Assembly: GCA_017937095.1 (NCBI GenBank)
Contig: JAGBEG010000002.1
Coordinates: forward strand, 177,451 to 241,450
Reading direction: 5' to 3'
Source: Roseburia sp.
GTDB taxonomy: Bacteria > Bacillota > Clostridia > Lachnospirales > Lachnospiraceae
Length of the DNA stretch: 64,000 nt
The notes beneath the pieces were generated by a model, which had not been told where the DNA came from, did not search any database, and was given only the letters and a program-made list of their open reading frames with translations. Position 1 is the stretch's first letter. Every line of letters starts with the position of its first letter. The translations under genes were made by a program, and so were the position numbers. Below, piece after piece: positions 8,504-16,691 of the stretch.

Positions 8504-8532
8504 AAAGGAGCCGCCCACGGGCGGAAAAAGAA
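8504..8532 (+). promoter_or_regulatory. ribosome site separated from start by a GC hairpin
   Basis: A strong AAAGGAG (8504-8510) lies 22 bases before the ATG, too far for normal use. The perfect hairpin CCGCCC-AC-GGGCGG (8511-8524) lies between them. Folding the hairpin would bring the ribosome site to about 8 bases from the start. A weaker GGAAAAAG nearer the ATG is an alternative. Confidence 0.45.
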
Positions 8533-10251
8533 ATGAATGGTTTAGTTATTGTCTTAATCGCTATCGTAGTACTCGGCGCTGGCTATCTGTTTTACGGACG
8601 CTGGCTCGCCAGGAAATGGGGGCTTGACCCGAACGCCAAGACTCCGGCTTATGAGTACGAAGACGGAGAGGATTATGTTCCCTCTTCCAAATTTACGGTA
8701 TTTTCACATCAGTTTTCCTCGATTGCAGGTGCAGCCCCTGTCACCGGACCGATCTTAGCCTCCGTTTTCGGCTGGGTTCCGGTACTTCTGTGGCTGCTTA
8801 TCGGCGGTCTGTTCTTCGGTGCAGTGCAGGATTTCGGCGCACTTTACGCCTCCGTGAAGAACGAAGGGAAATCGATGGGTATGATTATTGAGAAATATAT
8901 CGGCAAGACAGGACGCAAGCTTTTTATGCTGTTCTGCTGGCTGTTCACCCTGCTCGTTATCGCTGCGTTTACCGATATGGTAGCCGGCACCTTCGTCGGC
9001 ACCGGCGTAGAAGGTATGACCGCAGAAACCGCTTATGCGAACTCTGCCGCAGCTTCCATTTCCATGCTCTTCATCGTTGTCGCTATTATCTTCGGTCTGA
9101 TTCAGAAGAAGGTCGGCAAAATGAACGAAGGCGTTAAAGCAGCCGTCGCCATCGCGCTCTTAGTCGTAATGTTCGCCGTCGGAATGGCTTTTCCGCTCTA
9201 TGCCTCCAAAAACGCATGGATCTACATCGTTATGGCTTATCTGTTTCTGGCGTCTGTCATGCCGATGTGGCTTTTGATGCAACCGAGAGATTATATGACT
9301 ACGTTCATGCTCCTTGGCATGATTATCGGTGCGGTCGTCGGTGTAATCGCCGCACACCCGACAATGCAGTTAAATGCATTCAGCGGCTTTAACGTAAACG
9401 GAAGCGGCCTGTTCCCGACGCTGTTCGTCACGATTGCCTGCGGCGCGGTTTCCGGTTTCCACAGCCTTGTGTCCTCGGGCACTTCCTCCAAGACAATCAG
9501 CAACGAAAAGGATATGCCGATGGTCGGCTACGGTGCAATGGTCATTGAGACACTGCTTGGCGTACTTGCCCTTGTCGTTGTCGGCGCCGTTGCCGTAAAC
9601 GGAACAAAACCGGACGGAACGCCGTTTGCCATCTTCTCCTCCGGCGTTGCAGGCTTCCTTGAGACACTTGGACTTCCGGTACAGTTTGCAACCGTATTCA
9701 TGACAATGTGCGTATCCGCACTGGCGCTGACCTCTCTGGACTCTGTTGCACGAATCGGGCGTATGTCTTTTCAGGAGCTGTTCTACGGCGATTCCACCGA
9801 TCCGGCGACCATGTCCCCGGTGCAGCGCGTGCTGACCAACAAATATTTTGCGACCGTGATCACCCTGTTCTTCGGCTATCTGCTGACACTGGGCGGTTAC
9901 AACAATGTATGGCCGCTGTTCGGCTCTGCGAACCAGCTTCTTGCATCGCTTGTTTTAATCACCCTTGCAGTCTTCTTAAAGACGACCGGAAGAACCGGAT
10001 GGATGCTTTACTTCCCGATGTTTACAATGCTCGCCGTTACCTTTACCGCATTGATCCAGAAGTCGATTGCCCTTGTGAAAAATATTGCAGCCGGGCAGGC
10101 GACCCTCCTCGTGGACGGTCTTCAGTTCATCACAGCAGTCCTTCTTATGGTACTGGGTGTGCTCGTCGCATTTAGCTGCCTGAAGAAATTGTTTGGAAAA
10201 TCAAATACTGCGAATACCGACGTGACTTCCGCAAAAGCGAAGGAAGCGTAA
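8533..10251 (+). CDS. cstA: CstA-family carbon-starvation/peptide or pyruvate transporter
   Basis: This 572-residue protein has many hydrophobic segments. It shows the CstA hallmark sequence FSSIAGAAPVTGPILASVFGWVP (about residues 58-80) and GAVQDFGALYASVKNEGKSMG, followed by the LTSLDSVARIGRM segment near residues 400-412. The start at 8533 is preferred over the upstream in-frame ATG because homologues begin at the first membrane helix (NGLVIVLIAIVVLGAGYLFYG). Family members import peptides or pyruvate. The T-box upstream implies expression rises when one tRNA is uncharged, which favours a peptide or amino-acid-supply role here. Monocistronic: a terminator follows 40 bases after the stop. 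Which substrate it carries cannot be read from sequence. Confidence 0.9.
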   Translation: MNGLVIVLIAIVVLGAGYLFYGRWLARKWGLDPNAKTPAYEYEDGEDYVPSSKFTVFSHQFSSIAGAAPVTGPILASVFGWVPVLLWLLIGGLFFGAVQDFGALYASVKNEGKSMGMIIEKYIGKTGRKLFMLFCWLFTLLVIAAFTDMVAGTFVGTGVEGMTAETAYANSAAASISMLFIVVAIIFGLIQKKVGKMNEGVKAAVAIALLVVMFAVGMAFPLYASKNAWIYIVMAYLFLASVMPMWLLMQPRDYMTTFMLLGMIIGAVVGVIAAHPTMQLNAFSGFNVNGSGLFPTLFVTIACGAVSGFHSLVSSGTSSKTISNEKDMPMVGYGAMVIETLLGVLALVVVGAVAVNGTKPDGTPFAIFSSGVAGFLETLGLPVQFATVFMTMCVSALALTSLDSVARIGRMSFQELFYGDSTDPATMSPVQRVLTNKYFATVITLFFGYLLTLGGYNNVWPLFGSANQLLASLVLITLAVFLKTTGRTGWMLYFPMFTMLAVTFTALIQKSIALVKNIAAGQATLLVDGLQFITAVLLMVLGVLVAFSCLKKLFGKSNTANTDVTSAKAKEA

Positions 10252-10291
10252 ATAAACTTGAAGCGCTTCCTTTCAAACAAATAAAATATTC

Positions 10292-10323
10292 CTGCCAGTA
10301 GAGATAGTCTACTGGCAGTTTTT
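10292..10323 (+). terminator. intrinsic terminator after cstA-like gene
   Basis: Perfect 11-bp arms CTGCCAGTAGA and TCTACTGGCAG around a 5-base loop, followed by TTTTTAT. Confidence 0.92.
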
Positions 10324-10460
10324 ATGATCGCAGATCAAATCGCTTCCAAAATATCTCCAATCTTTACTATTATCTTTTGCATATTCCTATTGCACAAAAT
10401 TTTGTATAAATGTATAATTTCAACTATAACTATAGTCTATGCAGGAGGCAAGTTTCGCAA

Positions 10461-11216
10461 ATGATGAAAGAATCTCAAAATATGTTTTGGAGTGATATAA
10501 ATAATGTGTCTCGTTTCACAGAAAACACAAGCGATAACAAAAATAAGCAGGCAAGAAAAACTTCTGCCGTTATTTTAGCAGCTGTCCAGTTATCAGAAAA
10601 TTTTATAAAAGGTATAAAAAATCTTAGTGCATATGATGCTTCCTCCATAATTACCAGTGAAGCAAATTGGATTCAAAAGAGCAGTAACAAAGAATTTAAG
10701 GATTTGCACGGGAAAAGAAAAACTATACAAGTAGGAACCGTATATTATATTGATTACGGAAAAACTTTTTATGGAGAATTAGCATATTTTCATTATGGAC
10801 TGTGCATCGGCAAAAGAGAAGACAAAGTGTTCATCGTACCAATGACATCAGGAAACAACTACTTTTCTACCTGTTATCATCCTGTTAATAATCCCTACGC
10901 AAACAAAAAATATCGGCAGGCATTGGTTAAGGAAGGTTTCACCAAAGACTGTGTTTTAAAAATTGATGACGCGAAATTTATTTCCGCCGGTCGTATTGAA
11001 AAAGAAAGTGTAACAATCCACCCAGATGTATTATCAGAAATACAAAAACAGGTTTTTCAAGTTATTTTTCCGCAATTATATCAAGAATATGACAATGATA
11101 AAAAGCAAATTATAAAAAAAGAGAAGCAAATCAACGACCAAAAGTCACTTATTAATCAACTAAAAAATGACAATAATCATATGAAGCAATTATTAAAAAA
11201 CAATAATCTGTTATAA
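10461..11216 (+). CDS. MazF/PemK-like domain protein with C-terminal coiled coil
   Basis: A 251-residue product starting at 10461, behind AGGAGG at 10443-10448. Residues about 82-160 resemble the PemK/MazF beta-barrel: a GTVYYIDYG strand, then ELAYFHYGLCIGKREDKVFIVPMTS, matching the G-(D/T)-(I/V)-(Y/W) opening and the v-V-P-(L/M)-T-S core. The last 45 residues are Lys/Asn/Gln-rich and predicted coiled coil (KKEKQINDQKSLINQLKNDN). MazF proteins are mRNA endonucleases paired with an antitoxin, but no antitoxin-like small gene lies next to this one. Codon use is strongly AT-rich compared with neighbours, suggesting acquisition. It could instead be a non-toxic PemK-like protein; function is uncertain. 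Confidence 0.6.
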   Translation: MMKESQNMFWSDINNVSRFTENTSDNKNKQARKTSAVILAAVQLSENFIKGIKNLSAYDASSIITSEANWIQKSSNKEFKDLHGKRKTIQVGTVYYIDYGKTFYGELAYFHYGLCIGKREDKVFIVPMTSGNNYFSTCYHPVNNPYANKKYRQALVKEGFTKDCVLKIDDAKFISAGRIEKESVTIHPDVLSEIQKQVFQVIFPQLYQEYDNDKKQIIKKEKQINDQKSLINQLKNDNNHMKQLLKNNNLL

Positions 11217-11383
11217 AATCATTGACATCTATCATACTAATAGAGTAATATCATCTTATAGAAAATATACCGTTGTGATTTGATTTTATAAATCGAAAAG
11301 CATAGATGTATATTTTCAATACCAATAGTTTATCTTTACGAATCGTACAGATTTTGTTCGACCAATCTGTATCAGTATTCAGC

Positions 11384-11417
11384 AAAACAGCGGATGCCCT
11401 ACGGTATCCGCTGTTTT
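11384..11417. terminator. bidirectional intrinsic terminator
   Basis: Arms AAAACAGCGGAT and ATCCGCTGTTTT around a short loop serve both the plus-strand MazF-like gene and the minus-strand acetyltransferase gene that ends 29 bases away. Confidence 0.85.
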
Positions 11418-11445
11418 ATCTTCCTAAATAACAGGTTCTATCCTC

Positions 11446-11916
11446 TTACAATATCTTTTCCATCCCGATTTTCTGCGGCAGCAATCCGCATTTCTCATAG
11501 AACTTTCTGGCGTTCTCATTGCACGCCCAGACGTTTAACGTCACGTTATAGCAGCCCTCGCGCTTTGCGAAATCAAGCACATACTCATAGAGCGTCCTCC
11601 CGATGTGCTGTCCTCTGCACTTTTCATCCACACACAGGTCGTCGATATAAAGCGTCCTGATATCCGTCAGGATATTGTCTGCGATATGCTGTTGAAATAC
11701 ACAGAACGCATAGCCTGATATTTTCCCCGTGCCATCATCCGCCACAAAAATCGGTCGCTTTTCATCTGCTATCAGCGCCAGCAATTCCTCGTCCGTATAT
11801 TTCTTCGCGTCCGCTTTGAACAGATCCGGTCGTCCATTGTGATGTACGTTTAGCACCTGACGCAGCAGGTTGTTGATTCCCTCGATGTCTTTTTCGCTTG
11901 CACGTCTGATTTCCAT
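11446..11916 (-). CDS. GNAT-family N-acetyltransferase
   Basis: This 156-residue protein has the GNAT fold pattern: an opening IRRASEKDIEGI; a central strand with YIDDLCVDEKCRGQHIG, where RGQHIG is the acetyl-CoA pyrophosphate-binding motif A (about residues 97-107); and a C-terminal NARKFYEKCGL motif B. It transfers an acetyl group from acetyl-CoA to an amine; the acceptor is unknown. GGAGGAG precedes the start. It is the last of a run of three small minus-strand genes with short gaps (VOC protein 15 bases upstream), probably one transcript ending at the terminator at 11384-11417. Confidence 0.93.
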   Translation of the reverse strand: MEIRRASEKDIEGINNLLRQVLNVHHNGRPDLFKADAKKYTDEELLALIADEKRPIFVADDGTGKISGYAFCVFQQHIADNILTDIRTLYIDDLCVDEKCRGQHIGRTLYEYVLDFAKREGCYNVTLNVWACNENARKFYEKCGLLPQKIGMEKIL

Positions 11917-11931
11917 TGTTTTTCTCCTCCG

Positions 11932-12384
11932 CTATCTCTCATTTTCCGGAAAATACACTTTCCTCGCAAAATTTACAATCTCATATTCAATTCCTTCGGA
12001 ATCCTTGAAAAAGAACGCATAATAATCCTTCGCATATTCCGGGTAATACTGCGGTGCATGTACGATTTCTGCCGGAATTTTTTTAACCTTTTGATACAGA
12101 TCGTTCACTTCCTCTATACTTTCTGCATAAAAAGCCAGATGATGCAGCGCCCCAGCCTTTCTTCTGCTGACTTGTTCATTTTCATATTCTTTCCGCTCGT
12201 TCACAATGCCAAAAGAAAAATTTCTATGATGATATTCTATTATCTCGTATTCATGTTCCGGTACACTGTCACGCTCTTTCAGTTCCAAGTCGAACCCCAG
12301 CATAGGAAGCAGCATATCATAAAACTGCTCTGCCCGCTGTAAGTCCTTTACCGTAATATGAATGTGGTCAATGATTGGTTGCAT
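11932..12384 (-). CDS. VOC (glyoxalase/bleomycin-resistance/dioxygenase) superfamily protein
   Basis: This 150-residue protein contains the paired beta-alpha-beta-beta-beta pattern of VOC proteins. The N-terminal half begins IDHIHITVKDLQRAEQFYDMLLPMLGF, with His5 or His7 as a candidate metal ligand. The second half has ALHHLAFYAESIEEVNDLYQKV and ends YYAFFFKDSEGIEYEIVN, with the Glu typical of metal binding. Members handle glyoxal adducts, drugs or aromatic rings; the substrate cannot be assigned. A GGAGGAG site lies upstream of the start. Neighbours are likewise small stress or modification enzymes. Confidence 0.9.
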   Translation of the reverse strand: MQPIIDHIHITVKDLQRAEQFYDMLLPMLGFDLELKERDSVPEHEYEIIEYHHRNFSFGIVNERKEYENEQVSRRKAGALHHLAFYAESIEEVNDLYQKVKKIPAEIVHAPQYYPEYAKDYYAFFFKDSEGIEYEIVNFARKVYFPENER

Positions 12385-12420
12385 CCTATGTACTCCTCCA
12401 AAAACATATCCGTCTCATGG

Positions 12421-12789
12421 TCATGAAATCGCACAGCCAATATGCAGCTCCTGCCGCCACTTAGGCGCTTCCCCATCATCGCCCCAGTATTCATCCATTG
12501 CCGCAATCTTATCATCCTTTAAGGTAAGAAACGATGTCACATGGAATGACAGTTCGCCGTCTTTGGTGTATACATGTGTCGCCGTTATCATCAGGTCTCC
12601 GCTCTGATGCACCCGCTCGACGTTTCCATCCCACTCGCCGGGATATTCGCAATTCGCTCTGATATATTCCCCGACTGTAAAATGCTCATTTGTACAGTGC
12701 CAGTTCACATAGGCATCTTCCCAGAAGTAGCTTCTGATTGCCTCAGCATCCTGCTTAAGCACATCCTGCCAGAAACGTTTGATGTCCAT
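12421..12789 (-). CDS. NTF2/SnoaL-like small protein
   Basis: A 122-residue protein with the cone-shaped NTF2-like pattern: an N-terminal helix DIKRFWQDVLKQDAEAIRSYFWEDAYVNWHCTNEHFTVGEYIRANCEYPGEW, followed by strands with MITATHVYTKDGELSFHVTSFLTLKDDKIAAMDEYWGDDGEAPKWRQ. This layout matches SnoaL-like DUF4440/limonene-epoxide-hydrolase type domains. Catalytic activity is unknown, and many members bind small ligands only. AGGAGG lies 8 bases before the ATG. The VOC gene follows about 36 bases downstream. Confidence 0.82.
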   Translation of the reverse strand: MDIKRFWQDVLKQDAEAIRSYFWEDAYVNWHCTNEHFTVGEYIRANCEYPGEWDGNVERVHQSGDLMITATHVYTKDGELSFHVTSFLTLKDDKIAAMDEYWGDDGEAPKWRQELHIGCAIS

Positions 12790-12817
12790 ATAACTTTCCT
12801 CCTACCCCTAATTCGAT

Positions 12818-12949
12818 TCATGCCGGAATCATTTTAAACGTGGAATCAGGCGGCACTTCCATGCCGCCTATTTCCTCATTATAAATCGTATAAACTTCAT
12901 CTGCTGATGAATAGCATACCGCACAACCCTTTGGATTGTCAAATACCGC
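12818..12949 (-). pseudogene. fragment of class D beta-lactamase / BlaR1 sensor-like domain
   Basis: A reading frame of about 43 codons encodes GCAVCYSS, then YTIYNEE, then PPDSTFKM before a stop. The YNE-(x)n-(S/P)PDSTFK pattern is the start of the penicillin-binding domain in class D beta-lactamases and BlaR1 sensors, with the serine of S-T-F-K at about 12842-12844. The rest of the domain (SxV, KTG motifs) is absent; the frame ends three codons after the lysine. No start signal fits, and its right end overlaps the stop of the AraC gene. It reads as a remnant, not a working gene. Confidence 0.6.
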
Positions 12950-13838
12950 TTTTCCGCCTGACCGGAATCCAGATCTGCGTCTCATAGTCCACATCCGACA
13001 TCTTCCCTTCAGGACTGTACCACTCGATGTTCGCTCCCATCGCAATCTCATACTCCGTGTTTCCCGGAAGCCACTCGTTAAAAATCTTGGTGTTCACCGA
13101 CTGCAATGCCCCCGGCATCGGTCCTCTGCAGGAGAATTTCGCCCACTCCATATCCGGAAACTCAAACACCTTCATGCCGTCCGGTATCTCTCCTCCGATA
13201 TAATCGCCTGCGATCAGATAACGGAACTTACCGCCGCCCATATCGTCAATGCAGACTCCGTACTTGCCGATACAGCAGTTGCAAATTGTCTCCTCTTCCT
13301 TCGTCTGCGGCGCTTTGCCCGAAAAGAGTTCCGCAAATCTGCTTCGGCAGATTTCATCCCAAAATCCCGGAATCTCCTGATAGGATGTGTCAAAGGAAAA
13401 CTCCCTTTCGTACCCGATCACTTTAAAGCCTTTCATTTTCTCTACGGTGTAATCCATGTCATTCCCTCCTTGAATCTGAATCGTAATCTTTAAGGGCAGA
13501 AACACTTTGATTTTCCCGGCGTCGTTCCTCAGTCCGGTCGGCGTGACTCCATGAAACCGCGCAAACGCCTTTGTGAAACTCTCCGGCGTGTCATAGCCGT
13601 ATTTGTACGCAATGTCTATGACCTTCTCCCTCCCCGAAATCACATCCAAGCCCGCCAGATAAAGTCTGCGACTGCGGATATACTCTCCGATAGAGAACCC
13701 CGTCATCACCTTAAAACCCTTTTGCAGATAAAAAGAAGACATATACACCGCATCCGCCACCTCATCGGCGTCCTCTACTGTAAGCAGATGCCCTTCCATA
13801 TATTCGATTGCTCCGCGAATACTTCCAAGCCATTCCAT
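12939..13838 (-). CDS. AraC-family regulator with GyrI-like effector domain
   Basis: A 299-residue protein. Residues 1-105 form the double helix-turn-helix of AraC proteins (GAIEYMEGHLLTVEDADEVADAVYMSSFYLQKGFK, then IDIAYKYGYDTPESFTKAFARFHGVTP). Residues from about 125 form a GyrI-like small-molecule binding domain (MDYTVEKMKGFKVIGYEREFS to YETQIWIPVR). This Rob/BmrR-type architecture usually senses hydrophobic compounds and activates efflux or detoxification genes. A GGAGGAG site precedes the ATG. A second paralogue with the same architecture is at 17545-18423. Confidence 0.92.
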   Translation of the reverse strand: MEWLGSIRGAIEYMEGHLLTVEDADEVADAVYMSSFYLQKGFKVMTGFSIGEYIRSRRLYLAGLDVISGREKVIDIAYKYGYDTPESFTKAFARFHGVTPTGLRNDAGKIKVFLPLKITIQIQGGNDMDYTVEKMKGFKVIGYEREFSFDTSYQEIPGFWDEICRSRFAELFSGKAPQTKEEETICNCCIGKYGVCIDDMGGGKFRYLIAGDYIGGEIPDGMKVFEFPDMEWAKFSCRGPMPGALQSVNTKIFNEWLPGNTEYEIAMGANIEWYSPEGKMSDVDYETQIWIPVRRKSGI

Positions 13839-13875
13839 GTAAATCTCCTCCTGTTACTCTCCGGCGCTTCTTCCT

Positions 13876-13918
13876 GCTCTCCGGTTGTTCACTGCCGGCT
13901 CTCCGGTTGTTCACTGCC
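13876..13918. repeat. 21-bp direct repeat, two copies
   Basis: GCTCTCCGGTTGTTCACTGCC occurs at 13876-13896 and again at 13898-13918, just upstream of the AraC-type gene. It could be a duplicated regulator site or simple slippage. Confidence 0.7.
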
Positions 13919-13988
13919 CTTGTGACAAATTCATCTTAACATCCGGAGATATTTTTCTCCCGTCATTTTCTGTTAAAATCTGTCCACA

Positions 13989-15038
13989 TTACCGAATACC
14001 GATCAGCTTCCTCACATATGGCACACGCCGCATAACTTCGTACAAAAGCACTGTCAGCCCAAAGCTGCCAAAGCCGATAACAATCATCTGTACAAGCATC
14101 TGATTGCACACATCTACAACATAGTAAGCAAGCGCCACCAGAATCGACTGATGCAGAATGTAAATCGGATAGGAAGCCCGATTGAAATACTCCGTAAATC
14201 TTGTCCGCTTGTTCAAAAATTTTTCACCCAAAACGAGCAGTACCAGAATCGTATTCCAGCCGACAAAATTTACCCACAAATCCCCGTAATATGAAAAGTG
14301 ATAATAAAAAGCGACAGATGAAACGGTTGCTATCACACACAGCCCTGCAAGCCACACAATATTTTTTCTCAGCTTCTCTGCAACACGCTCGTTACTAAGT
14401 ACATAGTACCCCATCAGATACAGCGCGAGATTTTTCCCAAGGCTGAAACCGCCGAAATTGCCAAGGTAATAAAAAATCCAGATTGGCACAAAAAGCAGCA
14501 ACACGCCAAACGCCGGAAGCTTCTCAATCTTCGCCGCAGGCGCCTCCGCCGGGACACGGCAAAACAGCGGCAATGTCACCAGCGATATGAGAAACAGGAA
14601 CAGAATGAACCAGAGATGCCCCGGCGTAAACGCCCCATCATAACCGCTGAAATCCGTAAGATGCGTAAAGAAATATTTCCAGTGCACGAAAAGCCCGCCC
14701 TCATAGTTATAAAAAAATTTTCTCGCATACAGCGATTGGAACGGCACAAAAAGCAGCATCCCGCCGACAAATGGAATCAGCAGTTTATGAACCCTCTGCA
14801 CGAGAAACTCCTTCGAACTCCGCTTCTCCAATGCATAGCGCGCGCTCATTCCTGCCAGCACAAATAAAAGCGGCATGAACCACGGATTTACCAACACAAT
14901 GAGCGTGCTAAGAAGCTTATTTTCACCGGGCCAGATATAAAATTTTGACCCGAAATCATTCCAGATCATAAAGGTATGTACCGGAAACAACAAAAGAATT
15001 GTCATGTTCCGAAGGTTGTCTATGTAGTGCCTTCGCAT
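13989..15038 (-). CDS. acyltransferase 3 family membrane protein
   Basis: A 349-residue multi-pass protein of the acyltransferase-3 (OafA/YrhL/MdoC-like) family. The N terminus RRHYIDNLRNMTILLLFPVHTFMIW carries the conserved Arg and the catalytic-site His of the first helix (H-T-F-M). About ten hydrophobic segments follow, including PWFMPLLFVLAGMSARYAL and GHLWFILFLFLISLV. Such enzymes O-acylate sugars of surface polysaccharide, peptidoglycan or lipids at the membrane; the acceptor here is unknown. AGGAG lies upstream of the ATG. The 5' end overlaps the 3' end of the kinase-like gene by 83 bases, which is unusually long. Confidence 0.9.
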   Translation of the reverse strand: MRRHYIDNLRNMTILLLFPVHTFMIWNDFGSKFYIWPGENKLLSTLIVLVNPWFMPLLFVLAGMSARYALEKRSSKEFLVQRVHKLLIPFVGGMLLFVPFQSLYARKFFYNYEGGLFVHWKYFFTHLTDFSGYDGAFTPGHLWFILFLFLISLVTLPLFCRVPAEAPAAKIEKLPAFGVLLLFVPIWIFYYLGNFGGFSLGKNLALYLMGYYVLSNERVAEKLRKNIVWLAGLCVIATVSSVAFYYHFSYYGDLWVNFVGWNTILVLLVLGEKFLNKRTRFTEYFNRASYPIYILHQSILVALAYYVVDVCNQMLVQMIVIGFGSFGLTVLLYEVMRRVPYVRKLIGIR

Positions 15039-15525
15039 TTCGTATCTCCTCTGTAATTTCTTCTAAATCCCTGTCGGTCGTATCAATCACTATCGTTTTA
15101 AGTTCTCGGTACATCGGAAGCCTCGCCACACTTTTCTCAATGATATCCGCTGTCCGAAGTCCACTTCTTATATCCTCCTTCAATCGCCTTTTTAGCGCAT
15201 CTTCACTGCATATAAGTGAAATCACCTTCACTTGACATTCCCTCGTGCTAATTCTATTCAAAATTTCGTCAATAATACTCTGCTCATGCATCACCCAGCA
15301 GAAGATGATATGCTCATATGCTGTACATCGAATAAAATTATTCAACAAATAGCATATGTTATCTAACACCATCACTTTTGTCTCCTCTGTCACCCAAAAA
15401 GGGGTCGCATCCCAGCACCAGTCACCGTCTAAGAAGACGCTGTTTTGTAATTTCTTTTTCATGAATTGGCAGACGGTTGTTTTCCCAACTCCCATCGTGC
15501 CGCCGATAAGGTATATTGTTTTCAT
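14956..15525 (-). CDS. P-loop nucleotide kinase-like protein
   Basis: A 189-residue protein with a perfect Walker A at residues 8-16 (GGTMGVGKTT) directly after the first strand MKTIYLI. It also has a SICSEDALKRRLKEDIR region resembling the lid/arginine region of small nucleotide or sugar kinases, and IVIDTTDRDLEEITEEI near the C terminus. This resembles AAA_33/cytidylate-kinase-like proteins annotated as nucleoside kinases; the substrate is unknown. GGAGACG precedes the start. About 28 C-terminal residues are encoded within the start of the acyltransferase gene, so the extreme C terminus may be a recent extension. Confidence 0.8.
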   Translation of the reverse strand: MKTIYLIGGTMGVGKTTVCQFMKKKLQNSVFLDGDWCWDATPFWVTEETKVMVLDNICYLLNNFIRCTAYEHIIFCWVMHEQSIIDEILNRISTRECQVKVISLICSEDALKRRLKEDIRSGLRTADIIEKSVARLPMYRELKTIVIDTTDRDLEEITEEIRNAKALHRQPSEHDNSFVVSGTYLYDLE

Positions 15526-15541
15526 TTCGTCTCCGTGGAAA

Positions 15542-16552
15542 TTATTTTTCTTCTCTCTCCTGTTGTTGCAACAGAAACATCATTTTCTGCGTCTCAATCT
15601 CTGCCTTAAGTTCCTCCTCAGTCGGAAGATACAATTTGTACTTCGATGCAAAGAGCTGTTCATTTCCATGAAGAACAGAATATCTCGCTATATCCTCATC
15701 GGTGTCTGAGCAAAGTACAATCCCTATAGTTGGGTTGTCACCTTCACTCCGCTTCAACTCATCGTACATACGAATATACATATCCATCTGACCTACATCC
15801 TGGTGCGTAATTTTTTCTGTTCGAATATGCTATTGTCTTGCCACAAAAGCGTATCCCTTTCCAAGTTCCATCAGGAACTTCTGTAGATTTGATAATATAC
15901 TTGATTCCAAATCATTCTCTGTAAAATCAGCATTATGTGCCATTCCAAGAAACTCAGCAATAACCGGATTCTTAATAAACTCATATTTATCGTTTTGGTG
16001 AGCGCCTGTTAACCTTTTCATCTCTGCTTCCACTTCATCTGGTTGCTGTGTCTGAAGCATTCTATAATAATACTGCGATGAAATATTTCTCTGTAAAGTT
16101 CTTACACTCCATGTCTGCGTAAGTGCCTCTTTTTCATACCATTTTCTAGCCGCCGCATCCTCCACCTGTAACAGTACTCTATAATGCGTCCAAGACAGAA
16201 CCTGCCCAGAAGATTTTGGACTCAGTGAGTCCAAAATGTTTGGAAAATTTTCGTAAAATCGTTTGAACTTATATAAACTGCTGAAATCAAATCCTGTGCC
16301 GTACTCTTTCGTCAAGGATTTTGCCAGAGATTTCATTACTTCTTTTCCATAATTATCAGACCTCGACGCGCCCTTTAGCTCTTCTTCCACGATACGATAA
16401 CCAATAAGCCAGTTTCTCTTTACCAGCGTGATATTAACTGCCTGATATGCCTGGCTTTGTGCTGCATCAATAATATTTTTCATATCTGACAAAATATTGT
16501 CTGTATTTGAGTAATTCATAGATGTTATTATTTCCTTTTTTGCATCACTCAT
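15542..16552 (-). pseudogene. broken DUF1016/YhcG-type PD-(D/E)XK nuclease
   Basis: One reading frame carries a recognisable DUF1016 protein split by an in-frame TAG (15830-15832). The first 240 codons give the N-terminal region (NWLIGYRIVEEEL, FDFSSLYKFKRFYENFP, LSWTHYRVLLQVED, then ELGKGYAFVARQ). After the stop the frame continues HIRTEKITHQDVGQMDMYIRMYDELK and ends EREEK. Intact family members have about 25-30 residues between RTE and KITHQ, holding the catalytic Asp and D-x-K of the nuclease. These are missing, consistent with a deletion between short repeats. Both a nonsense change and loss of the active site make this a non-functional relic. The function of intact relatives is not settled; a nuclease in defence or DNA processing has been proposed. 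Confidence 0.85.
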
Positions 16553-16691
16553 ACGATTTTTCTCCTCTTCTCATCTTGCACAACAACGCACATCCAAGCA
16601 CAAACACCGCATTCTATGTAAATGAAATATCCCGAATAGTATGAAAAACCACGGTTCATAGTAATAAATCTTCTCTTTTCCCTCTCGTGAT

